From Sophora flavescens (Eukaryota; Streptophyta; Magnoliopsida; Fabales; Fabaceae), in NCBI GenBank assembly GCA_030762895.1, contig CM061067.1:100628602-100692601 (forward strand): 64,000 nt of DNA, read 5' to 3'. Both the position numbers and the translations under genes were made by a program. Positions 1-11,466 of the stretch are shown here, piece after piece (within the stretch, counting starts at the first letter, position 1; every line of letters begins with the position of its first letter). The notes beneath the pieces were generated by a model. That model was not told where the DNA came from, did no database searches, and saw only the letters and a program-made list of their open reading frames with translations.

Positions 1-390
1 AAGTCAAGTTCTAGAGAATAACATCCAAGAGGAATAACACTCTAACACAAAGAATGGGGTAGATATAGTGAGTACCCCTTTGGCTCAAAATCTCACATTT
101 TGTAGTTCAAAAATCAGTGAAAAACACAAATCTATAGAACCATATGCTAATTATCAACTATCCAAGATTATCTCAAGCATTTTTCATTTGTAGCCATATT
201 ACAAGAATAAAAAAAAAAATTGGGTTCAAGAATTACTATCACAATTTATTTGGCACTTAGTTCTCACAATTGGATGCAAAATCTAAACAAGGGCAATCTA
301 ATTGTGTGATCATGCAAACTATCATGCAAAACTATATGAATGCAACATGAACAATGCAAATGCAAAATACCCCTACCCCAAGCTTAAGAA

Positions 391-412
391 TTTACATTGT
401 CCCCAATGTAAA
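391..412 (-). other. Conserved stem-loop H2 (element A)
   Basis: Perfect 9-bp inverted repeat TTTACATTG / CAATGTAAA around a 4-nt loop (GGGA in element sense), followed in element sense by a purine-rich AAGCTTGGGG stretch. The same structure is in C, D and F, and a shorter version is in E. Confidence 0.75.
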
Positions 413-609
413 CACTCAAGTTGGAGAGAGGAGAAAAATGGAACGGCTTACCGAGGCGGTAGCGGGTGCTGGCTCTCATTCCAGTCAGAAACTTGTTGGG
501 AAATGCTTCACGGTCGTACTGGGTGCTGACTTTGCTTTTTTCCTTGTCTTCTTGCTCTCCCTTCATTCTTTCCCTGAAATCACTTGGCAAATCTCAATTT
601 ATTAATTTT

Positions 610-639
610 CCTCTTGATCTTCTCAAATTATTTAAGAGG
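610..639 (-). other. Conserved stem-loop H1 (element A)
   Basis: Inverted repeat CCTCTTGA / TTAAGAGG with a 14-nt loop. In B, C and F the outer pair is A-T instead of C-G, a paired change that supports a real stem. Confidence 0.65.
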
Positions 640-675
640 TTAAAATCAAAAACAAAAACTAACTAAAGAGAAGGG

Positions 676-796
676 TTAAGAAAAGTTGGGTTGCCTCCCA
701 ATAAGCGCTTCTTGAACATCACTAGCTTGAAGTTCTAGCTTGTGGAGTGGCGATTGTAGCTGTAGTATGACTCTATCCACGGTTCCACCTAGCCAG
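676..796 (-). pseudogene. C-terminal part of the element A reading frame, cut off by Copia insertion
   Basis: This is the downstream piece of the reading frame that begins at 9921. The Copia element separates it from the upstream piece. Counting the duplicated GCCAG once, the two pieces total 672 bases, divisible by three, so the frame was open before the insertion (about 223 codons). The tail contains LELQASDVQEALIGRQP, which closely resembles the tail of the last reading frame of element D (QASDVKEALIGRQP). Function unknown. Confidence 0.75.
792..796. repeat. Target site duplication GCCAG, left copy (Copia)
   Basis: GCCAG directly precedes the LTR at 797 and is repeated exactly at 9366-9370 after the other LTR. 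Confidence 0.95.
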
Positions 797-2113
797 TGTT
801 GGGAATTTGCGTATAAACAAAATAACGCAGCGGAAAAAAAAATTCCCATCGAAGGATCCTTGCGAATGGTCATGATTCATGTTTAGAGGATTTACCTCTT
901 CAAGCTATGAGAATTTATTGAAATTGTCTATCACAAACACCGCACTAACGATGTCTCCAAGTTATCCACACGAGCAGATCCTGTGAACGTCCAACGTCAC
1001 GAACACGAAGCGTCTCTGCCTCATAGTGCTAGCTTCGAAAATCGAGACCTGCTGCTCACTGTCACTCTCTATGTGCGGCTAGGGGAAAAACCGTGTAGGC
1101 ACAATAGCTTAAGTGGTCTACTTATAGTAGCACCTCCTTAAGTGAGTTAGTGAGAAGCGTTTGACCTAAGCCTCGTGTACTATACGCTAGGCCCAATAGA
1201 AGAGTCCAACTCTCCTTTTAATGCTTCTTTTGATCCGCTCTTATATGTGTGACCCTATAGGTTCCCAAAACGTTAGTAGTAATATTAAATCCCATTTAAT
1301 ATTACAAACAGTGAGTGGTATCTAGCAATACATCACTGCCACCTAAGTAGTGAGAAAGTCAGTGATTTGACGAAACCTTTCTATGACAAATATTCATGTG
1401 CATTATTATCCCTTTGTCCATATGTCTATATTGAACACGAGACATAGAATGTGTCACCCTTGTATGGTTCAATATCATGTTCCCTGATACCCGAGTAGAC
1501 TTAACAACAAATGAGGTCAATATCTCATATTGACTCATTTCAGCACGGTCATGCATTTTACAGTCTCACTCTATCAGGGGGCCCGCAGATATTACTCCTG
1601 TTATGTAGGAGGGACAAATTCCATCTAGGTCACTCACATCCCTTTGCATGGCTCGTGGTATGCCCAATGACCGTCTTTATAATCATCCTATTACAGATGA
1701 CGTTTGACGATATTAAAGCACACGACTCCTCATGTAGGGATCGTAGCGATTTCAAGTCGAAGGATTGCATACACCATTGTCACTATGAGAACTACTTATG
1801 ACACTCACATAACGCTCCATGTAGTGTTCTCACCAGTACATCATTACTCTAATGTGTACCTATGTGGCGACTTGATATCTCATATCCATGACCCGTGAGA
1901 TATGATCATCAGTCTGCACACATAATAGTCTCAATGTATTATTATTGTCCTTATTAATAAAATACTTGACTACGGATATCTAAGAATAGGATTTCATTGT
2001 TCAATAGTGTCTCACGATCAATTCATGTACTTGATATTCTATTAAACTGAAATTTATATTCTAAGGACTTTATCATGTTTAAACAAGTAACACAATAAAC
2101 TGGAGTGCCTCAT

Positions 2114-2193
<80 letters not shown>

Positions 2194-2250
2194 GGCAAGA
2201 TACAAATGTAAGTCTAAGAAATTCACTGGCCTCTAGGGCTTACACCAACA
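797..2250 (-). repeat. Copia 3' LTR (1454 bp)
   Basis: Aligns with 8007-9365. It is about 95 bp longer, mainly because of an expanded AT microsatellite and a short indel near 1785-1835. Ends are TG and CA. Confidence 0.95.
2117..2190. repeat. AT dinucleotide microsatellite, about 37 repeats
   Basis: Uninterrupted AT run inside the Copia 3' LTR. The same site in the other LTR (9292-9305) has about seven repeats, so it expanded after insertion (or is an assembly artefact). Confidence 0.95.
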
Positions 2251-2262
2251 ATCTCCCACTAT
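2251..2262 (-). other. Copia polypurine tract
   Basis: In element sense this reads as a purine-rich AGTGGGAGAT directly against the 3' LTR, the expected primer site for plus-strand DNA synthesis. Confidence 0.8.
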
Positions 2263-2264
2263 CA

Positions 2265-3362
2265 CTAGAGCCAATCAGGCATAAATCTAATGCCCATCGA
2301 TCTAGTGTGACCTTCGTGCTTCTGTTGAGCAAGAGGTTTCGTAAGTGGGTCAGCAACGTTATCAAGTGTTGGTACTCTGCATATTTTCACATCTCCTCTA
2401 TCGATAATCTCTCGAATGAGATGGAAGCGCCTAAGTATATGTTTGGATCACTGATGAGATCTAGGTTCCTTAGCTTGTGCAATGGCCCCATTGTTATCAC
2501 AATAGAGATCAATGGGGTCCACAATACTAGGAACTGTACCAAGCTCAGCAATGAACTTCCTGATCCAAACAGCCTCCTTTGCTGCATTGGAGGCGGCAAT
2601 ATACTTAGCCTCTGTAGTAGAATCGGCGATTGTCTCTTGCTTTGAACTCTCCCAGCTCACCGCCCCTCCATTCAGGCAGAACACATAACCAGATTGCGAT
2701 CTGGAATCATCCTTATCGGTTTGGAAGCTAGCATCAGTGTAACCTTCTACATCAAGCTCTTCCTCGCCTCCATATACCAAGAACGAATCCTTAGTTCTTC
2801 TCAAGTACTTAAGGATGTTCTTGACAGCAGACCATTGACTTTCACCGGGATCAGACTGGTACCTGCTCGTTATGCTTAAAGCATACGATACATCTGGTCG
2901 AGTACATAACATGGCATACATGATAGATCCAATTGCGGATGCATATGGAATCTTACTCACGCGATCCCTTTCTTCTTGAGTGGAAGGGGATTGTGCCTTT
3001 GATAGGCATATACCATGTGACATAGGCAAGAGTCCTTTCTTGGATTCATGCATGTTAAAGCGTCTCAACACTTTGTCTACGTATGTACTCTGACTTAGGC
3101 CAAGCAATTTCAGTGATCTATCCCTATAGATCCTGATTCCCAATACATAGGTAGCTTCACCCAAATCTTTCATAGAGAAGCAATTCCCTAACCATGTCTT
3201 TACATTTTGTAGTGTAGGGATGTCATTTCCAATGAGTAATATGTCATCTACATATAACACCAGAAAAACAACAATGCTCCCACCAACCTTCTTGTAGACA
3301 CAAGGTTCATCTTCATTTTTGATGAATCCGTACTGTCTTACAGCATCATCAAAATGAAGGTT
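2265..3362 (-). pseudogene. Copia pol, RT C-terminal half and RNase H
   Basis: Reading downward from 3362, the RT active-site motif YVDDILL comes early, followed by the connection region and a Copia RNase H (EGYTDASFQTDKDD, SSKQETIADSTTEAKY, LYCDNNGAI). The frame is open to a TGA at 2448-2450, then continues as recognisable RNase H tail (VADPLTKPL) to its natural stop at 2265-2267. The TGA is one C-to-T step from an arginine codon. Confidence 0.92.
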
Positions 3363-3880
3363 TCAACTTCTGGAAGCTTGCTTCAATCCATAGATTGATC
3401 GCTGCAATTTACATACCTTTCCGGCATCCTCTGAAATGCCAAATCCTTCAGGTTGTGTCATGTACACATCCTCAAGAAGCTTTCCATTAAGGAAAGCAGT
3501 TTTGACATCAATCTGCCATATCTCATAATCATGGTATGCAGCGATAGCAAGTAAGATCCGGACGGATTTAAGCATCGCAATAGGCGAAAAGGTCTCATCA
3601 TAGTCGACACCATGAATTTGCTTGAAACCCTTAACGACCAATCACGCCTTAAAGGTGTGTACCTTACCATCCAGGTCAGTTTTCTTTTTGAAAACCCACT
3701 TGCACCCTATGGGTTTCACCCCTTCAGGTGGCTCTACCAAGGTCCATACCTAGTTGGTGTACATGGAATCCATCTCAGATTTCATGGCCTCAAGCCACTT
3801 CTCAGATTTTGGGCAAGTGATGGCCTCCTGGTAAGTCACGGGCTCATCTTGATCCATGAGCAATACGTCACCTTGTGGAG
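3363..3880 (-). pseudogene. Copia pol, RT N-terminal half
   Basis: Contains the typical Copia RT start (KWVFKKKTDLDG, then GVDYDETFSPIA and QIDVKTAFLNGKLLEDVYM, ending IYGLKQASRS). It is broken by TAG at 3750-3752, TGA at 3642-3644 (CGA arginine in relatives) and TGA at 3363-3365 (tryptophan in relatives). The first RT catalytic Asp (QIDVKTAF) is still present. Confidence 0.9.
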
Positions 3881-4534
3881 TCATGATAAATCCATATCTC
3901 TCAGGCTGTTGACGTATCCTGTTAACCTACGCTGGTCTTGTGCTACTGGAGCAGGTTGTTCCTCCACAGCATTTTGTGAAGGTTGCTCATGTTCCACCAA
4001 TGGTAGGTCACTACTATGTGATTCTTGAATTTCTTCAAGTTCTATCTTCCTCCCACTGGTTCCTATGGAGATAAACTCCTTTTCTAGGAATACACCAGTC
4101 CGTGCGACAAACACCGTGCCTTCGGAAGGATTATAGAAATAGTACCCCTTGGTTTCTTTGGGATACCCCACAAAGAAGCATTTATCAGATTTGGGATCAA
4201 GCTTATTAGAAACTTGACGCTTTACGTATGCTTCACAACCCCAAATCTTCATAAAAGACATGCTGGGTCGTCTACCAGTCCATATCTCATATGGTGTCTT
4301 TTCTATCGGTTTGGATGGAACACGGTTAAGTGTAAAAGCTGCTGTTAATAGAGCATGTCCCCAGAAAGAGTTTGGAAGGTTTGCATGACTTATCATAGAC
4401 CGAACCATGTCCAACAAGGTTTGATTTCTCCTCTTAGAAACACCATTTCATTGTGGTGTTCCAGGTGGAGTGATTTGAGATAAAATTCCACACCCTCTCA
4501 GATGATCATCAAACTCTAGGCTCAAATATTCACC
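3881..4534 (-). pseudogene. Copia integrase, catalytic C-terminal part and linker
   Basis: Recognisable from RRNQTLLDMVRSMISHANLP through YEIWTGRRPS and KCFFVGYPKETKGYYFYNP, the usual Copia integrase end. A TGA at 4448-4450 replaces the tryptophan of the PQWNGV motif. Near 3881-3925 a frameshift moves the reading into the frame used by RT. Confidence 0.9.
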
Positions 4535-4537
4535 ACC

Positions 4538-5863
4538 TCAATGTGATCGAAGAGTTTTAATATTTTTACCAAGTTGGTTTTGTACCTCATTTTTGAATTC
4601 CTTGAACTTTTCAATGGATTCCGATTTATGTTTCATAAGATACACAAATCCATATCTACTGAAATCATCAGTGAATGTGATGAAGTACTGAAAACCACCT
4701 CTAGCTAATGTGTTTAGGGGTCCGCATACATCGCTATGTATAAGACCCAAAAGATCGTTAGCTCTTTCACCTTTTCCGGTGAATGGAGCTTTAGTCAACT
4801 TTCCCAATAAACAAGACTCACATATCTCATATGATTCATAATCAAATGAGTCCAAGAGTCCATCTTTATGGAGCTTCGAAATGCGCTTCTCATTTATATG
4901 GCCTAAACGACAATGCCAAAGATAAGACGGGTTTAACTCATTTGGTTTGAACCTCTTAGTATTTATGTTATAGATGGGCATTTCAAGATCAAGGACATAA
5001 AGCCCATTACTCATGTGTGCACTAGCATAGAAAATATCATCCAAATAAATAGAACAACTTTTGTTGTTTATTATAAAATAAAAACAAATCTTGTTGAAAC
5101 AAGAAACGGAAATGATATTCCTGCTAATTGCAGGCACAAAATAACAGTTCTCTAACTGAATAGTAAGCCCACTGGGCAAAGTCAATACATAAGTCCCTAC
5201 AGCTAAAGCAGCAACCTTTGCTCCATTTCCAACTCGTAGGTCGACTTCGCCCTTTGCCAATGGTCTACTCCTGTTTAGATCCTGCACATTTGTACAAATG
5301 TGAGAACCACATCCAGTATCTAATACCCATGATGCGGAAGTAGATAAATTGACTTCTATAACAAACACACCTGAAGTGGACGTCTCACTTCCCTTCTTCT
5401 TCTTGATTTCATCCAGGTATTTTGGGCAGTTCCTCTTCCAATGTCCGGTCCGACCACATTGGAAGCAATTGCCTTCCTTAGCCACACCACCCACAGGCTT
5501 CAAGCCAGAAGTACAGGGCTTGATCTCGTTGATGGCCTTGCCCTTGCCCTTGCCCTTTTGTTTGTGCGTGGGCTTCTTGGGCTGCTTCTTGCTATTTCCA
5601 GCCTGGACCATCAAAATGGCCTTCCCCTTTCCTTTGTTAATATTTTGTTCAGCAGTTCTCAACATGCTTAACAATTCTGGCAAAGGTTTGTCAAGATCAT
5701 TCATATTATAGTTCATGACAAACTGACTATAGCTCTCAGGAAACGATTGCAGAACTAAGTCGGTGGCCAACTCTTGGCCTAAAGGAAATCCCAGTCTCTC
5801 GAGATTCTCAATGTACCCGATCATCTGGAGTACATGCGGACTCACAGGGCTTCCTTCTGCCAA
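4538..5863 (-). pseudogene. Copia gag C-terminus, protease and integrase N-terminus
   Basis: A long open piece in Copia order: gag end, CCHC zinc knuckle (CFQCGRTGHWKRNC), aspartic protease (WVLDTGCGSHIC; relatives usually have DTGAS), the integrase HHCC zinc-binding region (HCRLGH...CESCLLGK) and the first catalytic Asp of integrase (HSDVCGPL) with FTDDFSRYG. It ends at a TGA (4538-4540) in the place of the arginine or tryptophan before GGEYLS. Confidence 0.93.
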
Positions 5864-5869
5864 TTTACA

Positions 5870-6244
5870 CTAGAAAAGGGCTCTGGAAACTTCGAACCGC
5901 TCATGCCTTGCTTGCTCTTGGTAGAGTAGCTTGAGGTGCACGATCATATCGTACGCCTCCATGGTCTCATGTTGCTTTTGCAGCTCAGAGGTCTTGGTAG
6001 CAAGCATAAGACAGCCGACGTCTAAGGCGTCATCCTGATGCTTCTTATAAGCATCCCTGCCAGCCCTAGGAGCACTTGATGTCGGTGGCTCCTCAGGAAT
6101 AGGCTCCTCAAGAACATACAGCTTTTTCTCATGTTTGAGGACAATCCTCAAGTTTCTGTACCAGTCCAGAAAATTTGTTCCGGATAGTTTGTCCTTCTTA
6201 AGGACGGATCACAATGACAAGTTACTTGATGTGTTTGATGCCAT
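5870..6244 (-). pseudogene. Copia gag N-terminus
   Basis: Starts at the ATG 6244-6242 (MASNTSS) and runs through the usual Copia gag opening (KLSGTNFLDWYRNLRIVL). Interrupted by TGA at 6209-6211 (codon 12) and ended by TAG at 5870-5872, where relatives have a glutamine before CKLAEGSP. Both stops are single transitions from a sense codon. Confidence 0.88.
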
Positions 6245-7990
6245 GGTAATCTACAGATATAAATATGCAAAATATAAGTATCATGCCATGAAGTTATTTA
6301 ATAAGGTCTTTAATTAAATACGCCTCCCACTATTTTACTCAAAACAATGACCCTCATCATTGATTCGGAAAATCCTGTTGGAAGATTTTCTAGTGGGCCA
6401 AGATCCATATTTCACCTAGCTTTAAGTCAGCTTTGGCTGATCACTCAAAATTCGGTTATATAGGTAGGAAACACTTTCCGATTGCATCTCATGCAACTCT
6501 TGGACAGTTAGGCGAGTAACTCTTATTCTAATCCATCACATGGACTAAAGCCCAACATTTAAGCCTCTAAGCCTTTCAATCCTATTGAAGTTGGCGTAGT
6601 TAAGTCAGACCCAATGGATAGCAGTTAAACATTAGATTTGTCCCATCGCGTCTTACTAGTATAGATAAAGGTACCCCGCTTTGGCGTACCCACACTTAAT
6701 CGATCATAGTCTTGATGAGTGCCATGCATTGGAAGGCCTTTAAATCTGACTTAATATTTCCTTTTTGAGGGATTTGATTAAAACTTGATCTCATCATTTG
6801 TTAAACTCTTTAACTTACTATTTACATACATGCATCTCATACATATATTAGTTAAACCCATTTTAACATACTATGTACATACATGCATCTCATACATATA
6901 TAAGGCAAATAAATGTGATATGGTTATGGCCCCTAACGCATTGATTCTCCCAAGTCAATGAGAGAATCTAAACTGAAACCTAGGAGCGTCTAGGCTTCTC
7001 CAAGCATGATCTCCCACATGATAACGTCTTCTTGTCTCCATCATTACATTACATAAACGGAAACCTCATTTTACATATGAGGGGAGTGAGATGAGAAAAA
7101 AAATATACATATGGAATATAAGAGAAAGGCACGACACACAGGCCGTATTTCAAAATATAAACCAAAAGATTAAAGGACTAAGGCCATAACCATTCAGCAT
7201 ACATTACCAAACAAATAGTAACAACCAATAATAATACACAATTATTATTATTAGTTATTTTTTTTATTAATTAGAGATTTCAAAATTTGAATTTTGAAAA
7301 CATAACATATATACAATAAATCACATTTATTGTAATTGATGTTACTATAAATCACATTTATTGTAATTGATGTTACTATAAATCACTTTTATTGTAATTG
7401 ATGTTACTATTAGTTAAGTATTTCAAAATCTAAATGTTGAAACCATATCATATATAATAAATCTCATTTATTATAATTGATGTTGTTATTAAATGGTGAC
7501 ATAAAAAATTTCAAAATTGAATTTCGAAATAACACACTACTCAGAGGTAGCACGGGGTTCCCGTTTCCTTAGCGGCTAGGGCTTCAACCTCTCAACCCTA
7601 AAACCGCAAGGCCCGTGAACACTTCACGCTGCAAGGAACGGCGGCTAGGGCTTCAACCCTTGGAACCTCAGCCGCAAGAACATGAACTTTTCATGTCTGA
7701 CACCCTTTAACGCCGCCAACAGAGAACTGAAACCGATCATGTTTAACATCAACACTTGACGCCATCGCAGAACATAATAAGGATTCCAGAACCAATGTCA
7801 TTATCGTATATATACACATAAATGTGCTATAGACGCACATATCATATACATACGAAAATTACAGAAACAAGGTTTCGCAAAAACGGATGCAAACGAATTT
7901 TATAAAACAATTTTTAGAAAAACGATTCACATTATTAACATGTTATCATACATAATAGGTAAACCACGTAACATAATCATGGTTTCGCAA
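6245..7990 (-). other. Copia leader between primer site and gag
   Basis: About 1.7 kb without a conserved reading frame, AT-rich. It contains a 53-bp-spaced duplication (about 6811-6850 and 6864-6902), a 31-bp tandem triplication (7318-7410) and a near-duplicate containing GCGGCTAGGGCTTCAACC (7570-7670). Confidence 0.8.
7318..7410. repeat. 31-bp tandem repeat, three copies
   Basis: Unit begins AAATCACATTTATTGTAATT; the third copy differs by one base near its start. A diverged fourth copy may lie near 7460-7490. Confidence 0.9.
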
Positions 7991-8005
7991 GCGGCTCTGA
8001 TACCA
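7991..8005 (-). other. Copia primer binding site (tRNA-iMet)
   Basis: In element sense reads TGGTATCAGAGC, complementary to the 3' end of plant initiator tRNA-Met, one base inside the 5' LTR. Confidence 0.93.
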
Positions 8006-8006
8006 C

Positions 8007-9365
8007 TGTTGGGAATTTGCGTATAAACAAAATAACGCAACGGAAAAAAAATTCCCATCGAAGGATCCTTGTGAATGGTCATGATTCATGGTTAGAAGAT
8101 TTACCTCTTGAAGCGATGAGAATTGATTGAAATCGTCTATCACGAACACCGCACGAACGATGTCTCTAAGGTATCCACACGAGCAGATCCCGTGAACGTC
8201 CAACGTCATGAACACGAAACGTCTCTGCCTCACAGTGCTAGCTTCGAAAACCGAGACCTGCTGCTCACTGTCACTCTCTATGTGCGGCTAGGGGAAAAAC
8301 CGTGTAGGCACAATAGCTTAAGTGGTCTACATATAGTAGCACCTCCTTAAGTGAGTTAGTGAGTAGCGTTTGACCTAAGCCCCATGTACTATGCGCTAGG
8401 CCCAATAGAAGAGTCCAACTCTCCTTTTAATGCTTCTTTTGATCCGCTCTTATGTGTGTGACCCTATAGGTTCCCAAAACGTTAGTAGTAATATTAAATC
8501 CCATTTAATATTACAAACAGTGAGCGGTATCTAGTAATACATCACTGCCACCTAAGTAGTGAGAAAGTCAGTGATTTGACGAAACCTTTCTGTGACAAAT
8601 ATTCATGTGCATTATTATCCCTTTGTCCATATATCTATATTGAACACAAGACATAGAATGTGTCACCCTTGTATGGTTCAATATCATGTTCCCTGATACC
8701 CGAGTAGACTTAACAACAAATGAGGTCAATATCTCATATTGACTCATTTCAGCATGGCCATGCATTTTACAGTCTCACTCTATCAGGGGGCCCACAGATA
8801 TTACTCCTGTTTTGTAGGAGGGACAAATTCCATATAGGTCACTCACATCCCTCTGCATGGCTCGTGGTATGCCCAATGACCGTCTTTATTATCACCCTAT
8901 TACAGATGACGTTTGACGATATTAAAGCACACGACTCCTCATGTAGGGATCATAGCGATTTCAGGTCGAAGGATTGCATACACCATTGTCACTCATGGTG
9001 GGTTAATCCAGTACATCATTACTCTAATGTGTACCTATGTGGCGACTCGATATCTCATATCCATGACCAGTGAGATATGGTCATCAGTCTGCACACATAA
9101 TAGTCTCAATGTATTATTATTGTCCTTATTAATAAAATACTTGACTATGGATATTTAAGAATAGGATTTCATTGTTCAATAATGTCTCACGATCAAGTCA
9201 TGTACTTGATATTCTATTAAACTAAAATTTCTATTCTACGGACTTTATTATGTTTAATTAAGTAACACAATAAACTGGAATGCCTCATATCATATATATA
9301 TATATAATGGCAAGATAAAAATGTAATCCTAAGAAATACACTGGCCTCTAGGGCTTACACCAACA
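8007..9365 (-). repeat. Copia 5' LTR (1359 bp)
   Basis: Begins TGTTGGG and ends CCAACA in window orientation; beside the iMet primer site, so it is the 5' LTR of the minus-strand element. Confidence 0.95.
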
Positions 9366-9370
9366 GCCAG
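9366..9370. repeat. Target site duplication GCCAG, right copy (Copia)
   Basis: Exact match to 792-796. Confidence 0.95.
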
Positions 9371-9921
9371 TGTGTGAAAACACCATTGACCTCTTTAACT
9401 ACAATAATGCACTCACTTCCTAGCGGGTAAAATGGCATTTTCACCAGGAAGTTTGACAGACAAGTGGAAGGGGCTAACTTACCAGTGTCCACACATGCAT
9501 GGAAGCCAACATATTTATTTAATGCAGTAAAATCAGCAAGCATGGTGGAGTGAATGCTTTCCAAATGCCCTGCCTTCTCACTTGTTCCTCCCCAAGGATG
9601 CGTGAAAGGTAATTCCTCTTCTTGTGATTCGCTTACCACCACCACTTCATCTTCAATTTGATCCATTCTCACAGCCATATTCTGTTCAAACTTTGCTTCG
9701 TGTGACTCTATGGGAATCATACATGGTGGTGGAGGTGGTAAATATGAACAGAGGGTTTCCCATTCCTCCTTGGAGCAACTATATACTAGCCTACCCGTCG
9801 CAGAATCAATTTGTGCTGGGACATCAAAATTTACCAATTCTGGGTAATCTTCCCAACACCAGTTGTCTTCCCAAGTGTGACTTGCAGCTTCCTCATCAGG
9901 TGGATAATAATAATTTTCCAT
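9366..9921 (-). pseudogene. Conserved family-1 reading frame of unknown function, N-terminal part (copy A)
   Basis: I do not recognise the protein. I chose the ATG at 9921-9919 because all three copies (A, C, F) align from there: MENYYYP, MDNYHYP, METYYFP. The N-terminal part has HTWEDNWCWEDYPEL and a proline run. The C-terminal part is the best conserved (LDKYVGFHACVDTGKL, FLVKMPFYPLG, then a VNG...W motif). It is acidic in the middle, with no membrane segment and no gag or pol motif. Copia splits it at the HWL triplet near the C-terminus; the tail is at 676-791. It sits where gag would be, directly after the primer site and leader. Confidence 0.8.
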
Positions 9922-10056
9922 AAATTTCGTCCAGCTTGCAAAAACAGAACTCAAAAAAGAAGATCAAATATATACAGAAAAATAAAAATAAAAATAAAAT
10001 AAAATAATGTCTAAATTAGTTGCCTCCTTTGTTACTAATGATATTGGTAAAACCAA
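9922..10056 (-). other. Leader of element A
   Basis: Short noncoding stretch between primer site and reading frame. It is highly similar to the leaders of C (34066-34189) and F (60550-60687), including an A/T-rich run. Confidence 0.8.
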
Positions 10057-10074
10057 TCCCCGGCAACGGCGCCA
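10057..10074 (-). other. Primer binding site of element A (tRNA-Asp)
   Basis: In element sense TGGCGCCGTTGCCGGGGA, complementary to the 3' end of plant tRNA-Asp; a 6-nt spacer separates it from the LTR. Confidence 0.92.
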
Positions 10075-10080
10075 AAAACT

Positions 10081-11466
10081 TGTTGACGAATCTGGGTAAG
10101 TATACCCAGTCGTGCAAGTAATACGGTGGTGAGACCGGTTATCGTATCCACGGGGATTGGATGTCAAGTACCAATTCACAAACTCAGCAACTATCTAGAC
10201 TATGAAGAGAAATCAAAACAAACAAAAGAAAAGGAAAAGTTCTTTGAGGATTTCTATCGAACACTTGGAGTGCGAAAGGGATATGTTGGGACTAGACTTC
10301 ACCAAACCTCTAGCTCATGTACTATCAGGACTAGATACCTCCCATTCATGCTTCAGATATTAAAATCAATCCACTAGATTACTCAAGCCCCGATTCCTCG
10401 GATGGCAAGAGCCTAAATCCACTAATAGACCCTAATTCCTTAGGTGGCCTAGATTAATGAATTTGCATTAGGATTAGGGATTACGCGATTACTAGTAAAC
10501 CAAACTCCATTCCTAGATGCAAGGGTTACTAGGTGATTAAATTCAATTCCGGTTCTAATACGAATTTCCCAATTGCATAGCAAAACACAAATCAAGTCAT
10601 GGGGGTGCTAGCCACAAGAAGCATTAAGCATGGAAAATTAATCACTAATACGAAGCATAAACATAGAATAATCAGTCAAGATAAATACATGAAGTTTAGT
10701 TTGATTACATCTAATCCCAACAAACGAGATTTAGCTACTCATAAGAGAGAAAACCAAACCAGAAAAGAAGTAGAGAAAGGAAGAAAGGGATAACTCCATT
10801 GAAGCTTCCCACTGTCGTCATAGCAACCCCCTAACTCAGCTCCCTTTTAGGGTTGGAACCCTAGCCCAGCCACAGCCTCCAAGTGACTCCCTCTAAAACT
10901 CTCCAAAAACTCTAAAAACTCAAAAACTCAAAAACTCCCCTTCATTCTGCCTTAAAACAGAAATTTATACCAATCAGACTCTGCGCGCTCGCGAGGCGAG
11001 ACATGGCTCGCGAGGCGAGACAGTAAGGGTCTTCTCAAATACGCCCGTGATGAGTATCAGGGCCTGGGCGTGATGGCTTCTGGTCCACAGTCTCGTGAGA
11101 CGAGTAGCCTCTCGAGGGGCGAGGCAGAGAAGATGACATTTCTGGCACTGCTGGTCTTTAGGCTGGCGGGGCGAGCATTTCCTGTGACAGCTTCTGACTT
11201 TTGCCTTCTGCTCTACTTGACCATCACGGCCAGGCCGTGATGGGCTCTGTTTGACTCATATTCTTCGCTTTTCAAGCTCTGTTTCATCCAGGCTCCATCA
11301 TGGCTGATTTTGATCATTTTTACATTAATTCCGGCAAAACAACACCAAGAAACCGCTTCACCCGTTCCAAGGGAAAAACTAACTAAAATCAAATAAAGAA
11401 TGCCTAATCTATATGAAAAATGCATGCAAAAGTATACAGAAAACTTGATGTAAAATCACACTATCA
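10081..11466 (-). repeat. 5' LTR of element A (1386 bp)
   Basis: Window-orientation ends are TGTTGACG and CACTATCA, i.e. TGATAGTG...CAACA in element sense. Similar to the LTRs of C, D and F. The target duplication cannot be checked because the other end is outside the window. Confidence 0.92.
10964..10969 (-). promoter_or_regulatory. Putative TATA box of the element A LTR
   Basis: TATAAA in element sense. A pair of CG-rich motifs (10988-10999 and 11007-11018, 19 bp apart) lies directly upstream in transcription sense, as in the other LTRs. Confidence 0.6.

Larger units (their letters stand above)
1..675 (-). other. 3' noncoding region of element A (partial)
   Basis: This matches the 3' noncoding regions of C (42698 onward), D (37619 downward) and F (59895 downward). 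It contains two of the three conserved stem-loops described separately. No credible reading frame is seen; short open stretches here are not conserved as protein between copies. Confidence 0.85.
797..9365 (-). mobile_element. Ty1/Copia LTR retrotransposon, complete but degenerate, 8569 bp
   Basis: Two similar LTRs (797-2250 and 8007-9365), both TGTTGG...CCAACA, are flanked by the perfect 5-bp duplication GCCAG. A tRNA-iMet primer site lies beside the right LTR and a purine-rich tract beside the left one, so transcription runs right to left. Between them is a single gag-pol frame in Copia order: gag, zinc knuckle, protease, integrase, RT, RNase H. The frame carries eight in-frame stop codons and one frameshift and cannot make a full polyprotein. 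LTR differences are frequent by eye, so the insertion is not recent. The domains resemble the Tork/TNT1-type group, but I am not sure of the lineage. Confidence 0.96.
1..11466 (-). mobile_element. Element A: family-1 Athila-like non-autonomous LTR retrotransposon, left end outside the window, split by a Copia element
   Basis: On the minus strand the order is 5' LTR (10081-11466), tRNA-Asp primer site (10057-10074), one open reading frame of unknown function, then 3' noncoding sequence running off the window at base 1. The 3' LTR must lie to the left. The same order and sequence recur in elements C and F. There is no gag, protease, RT or integrase, so it must have moved with enzymes from another element. 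The Copia insertion at 797-9365 interrupts it and is bounded by a 5-bp target duplication. Lineage (Athila) is inferred from the Asp primer site and from similarity of the 3' region to elements D and E, which do encode Athila-type proteins. Confidence 0.88.

Noticed and set aside
1359..1898. Small open frames in the Copia LTRs (also 8568-9158)
   Set aside because: They lie in noncoding LTR; both LTRs share them by descent and they match no LTR-encoded protein.
7991..8005. tRNA gene fragment
   Set aside because: Only the 12-base primer-site complement is present, with no cloverleaf; likewise for the Asp sites.
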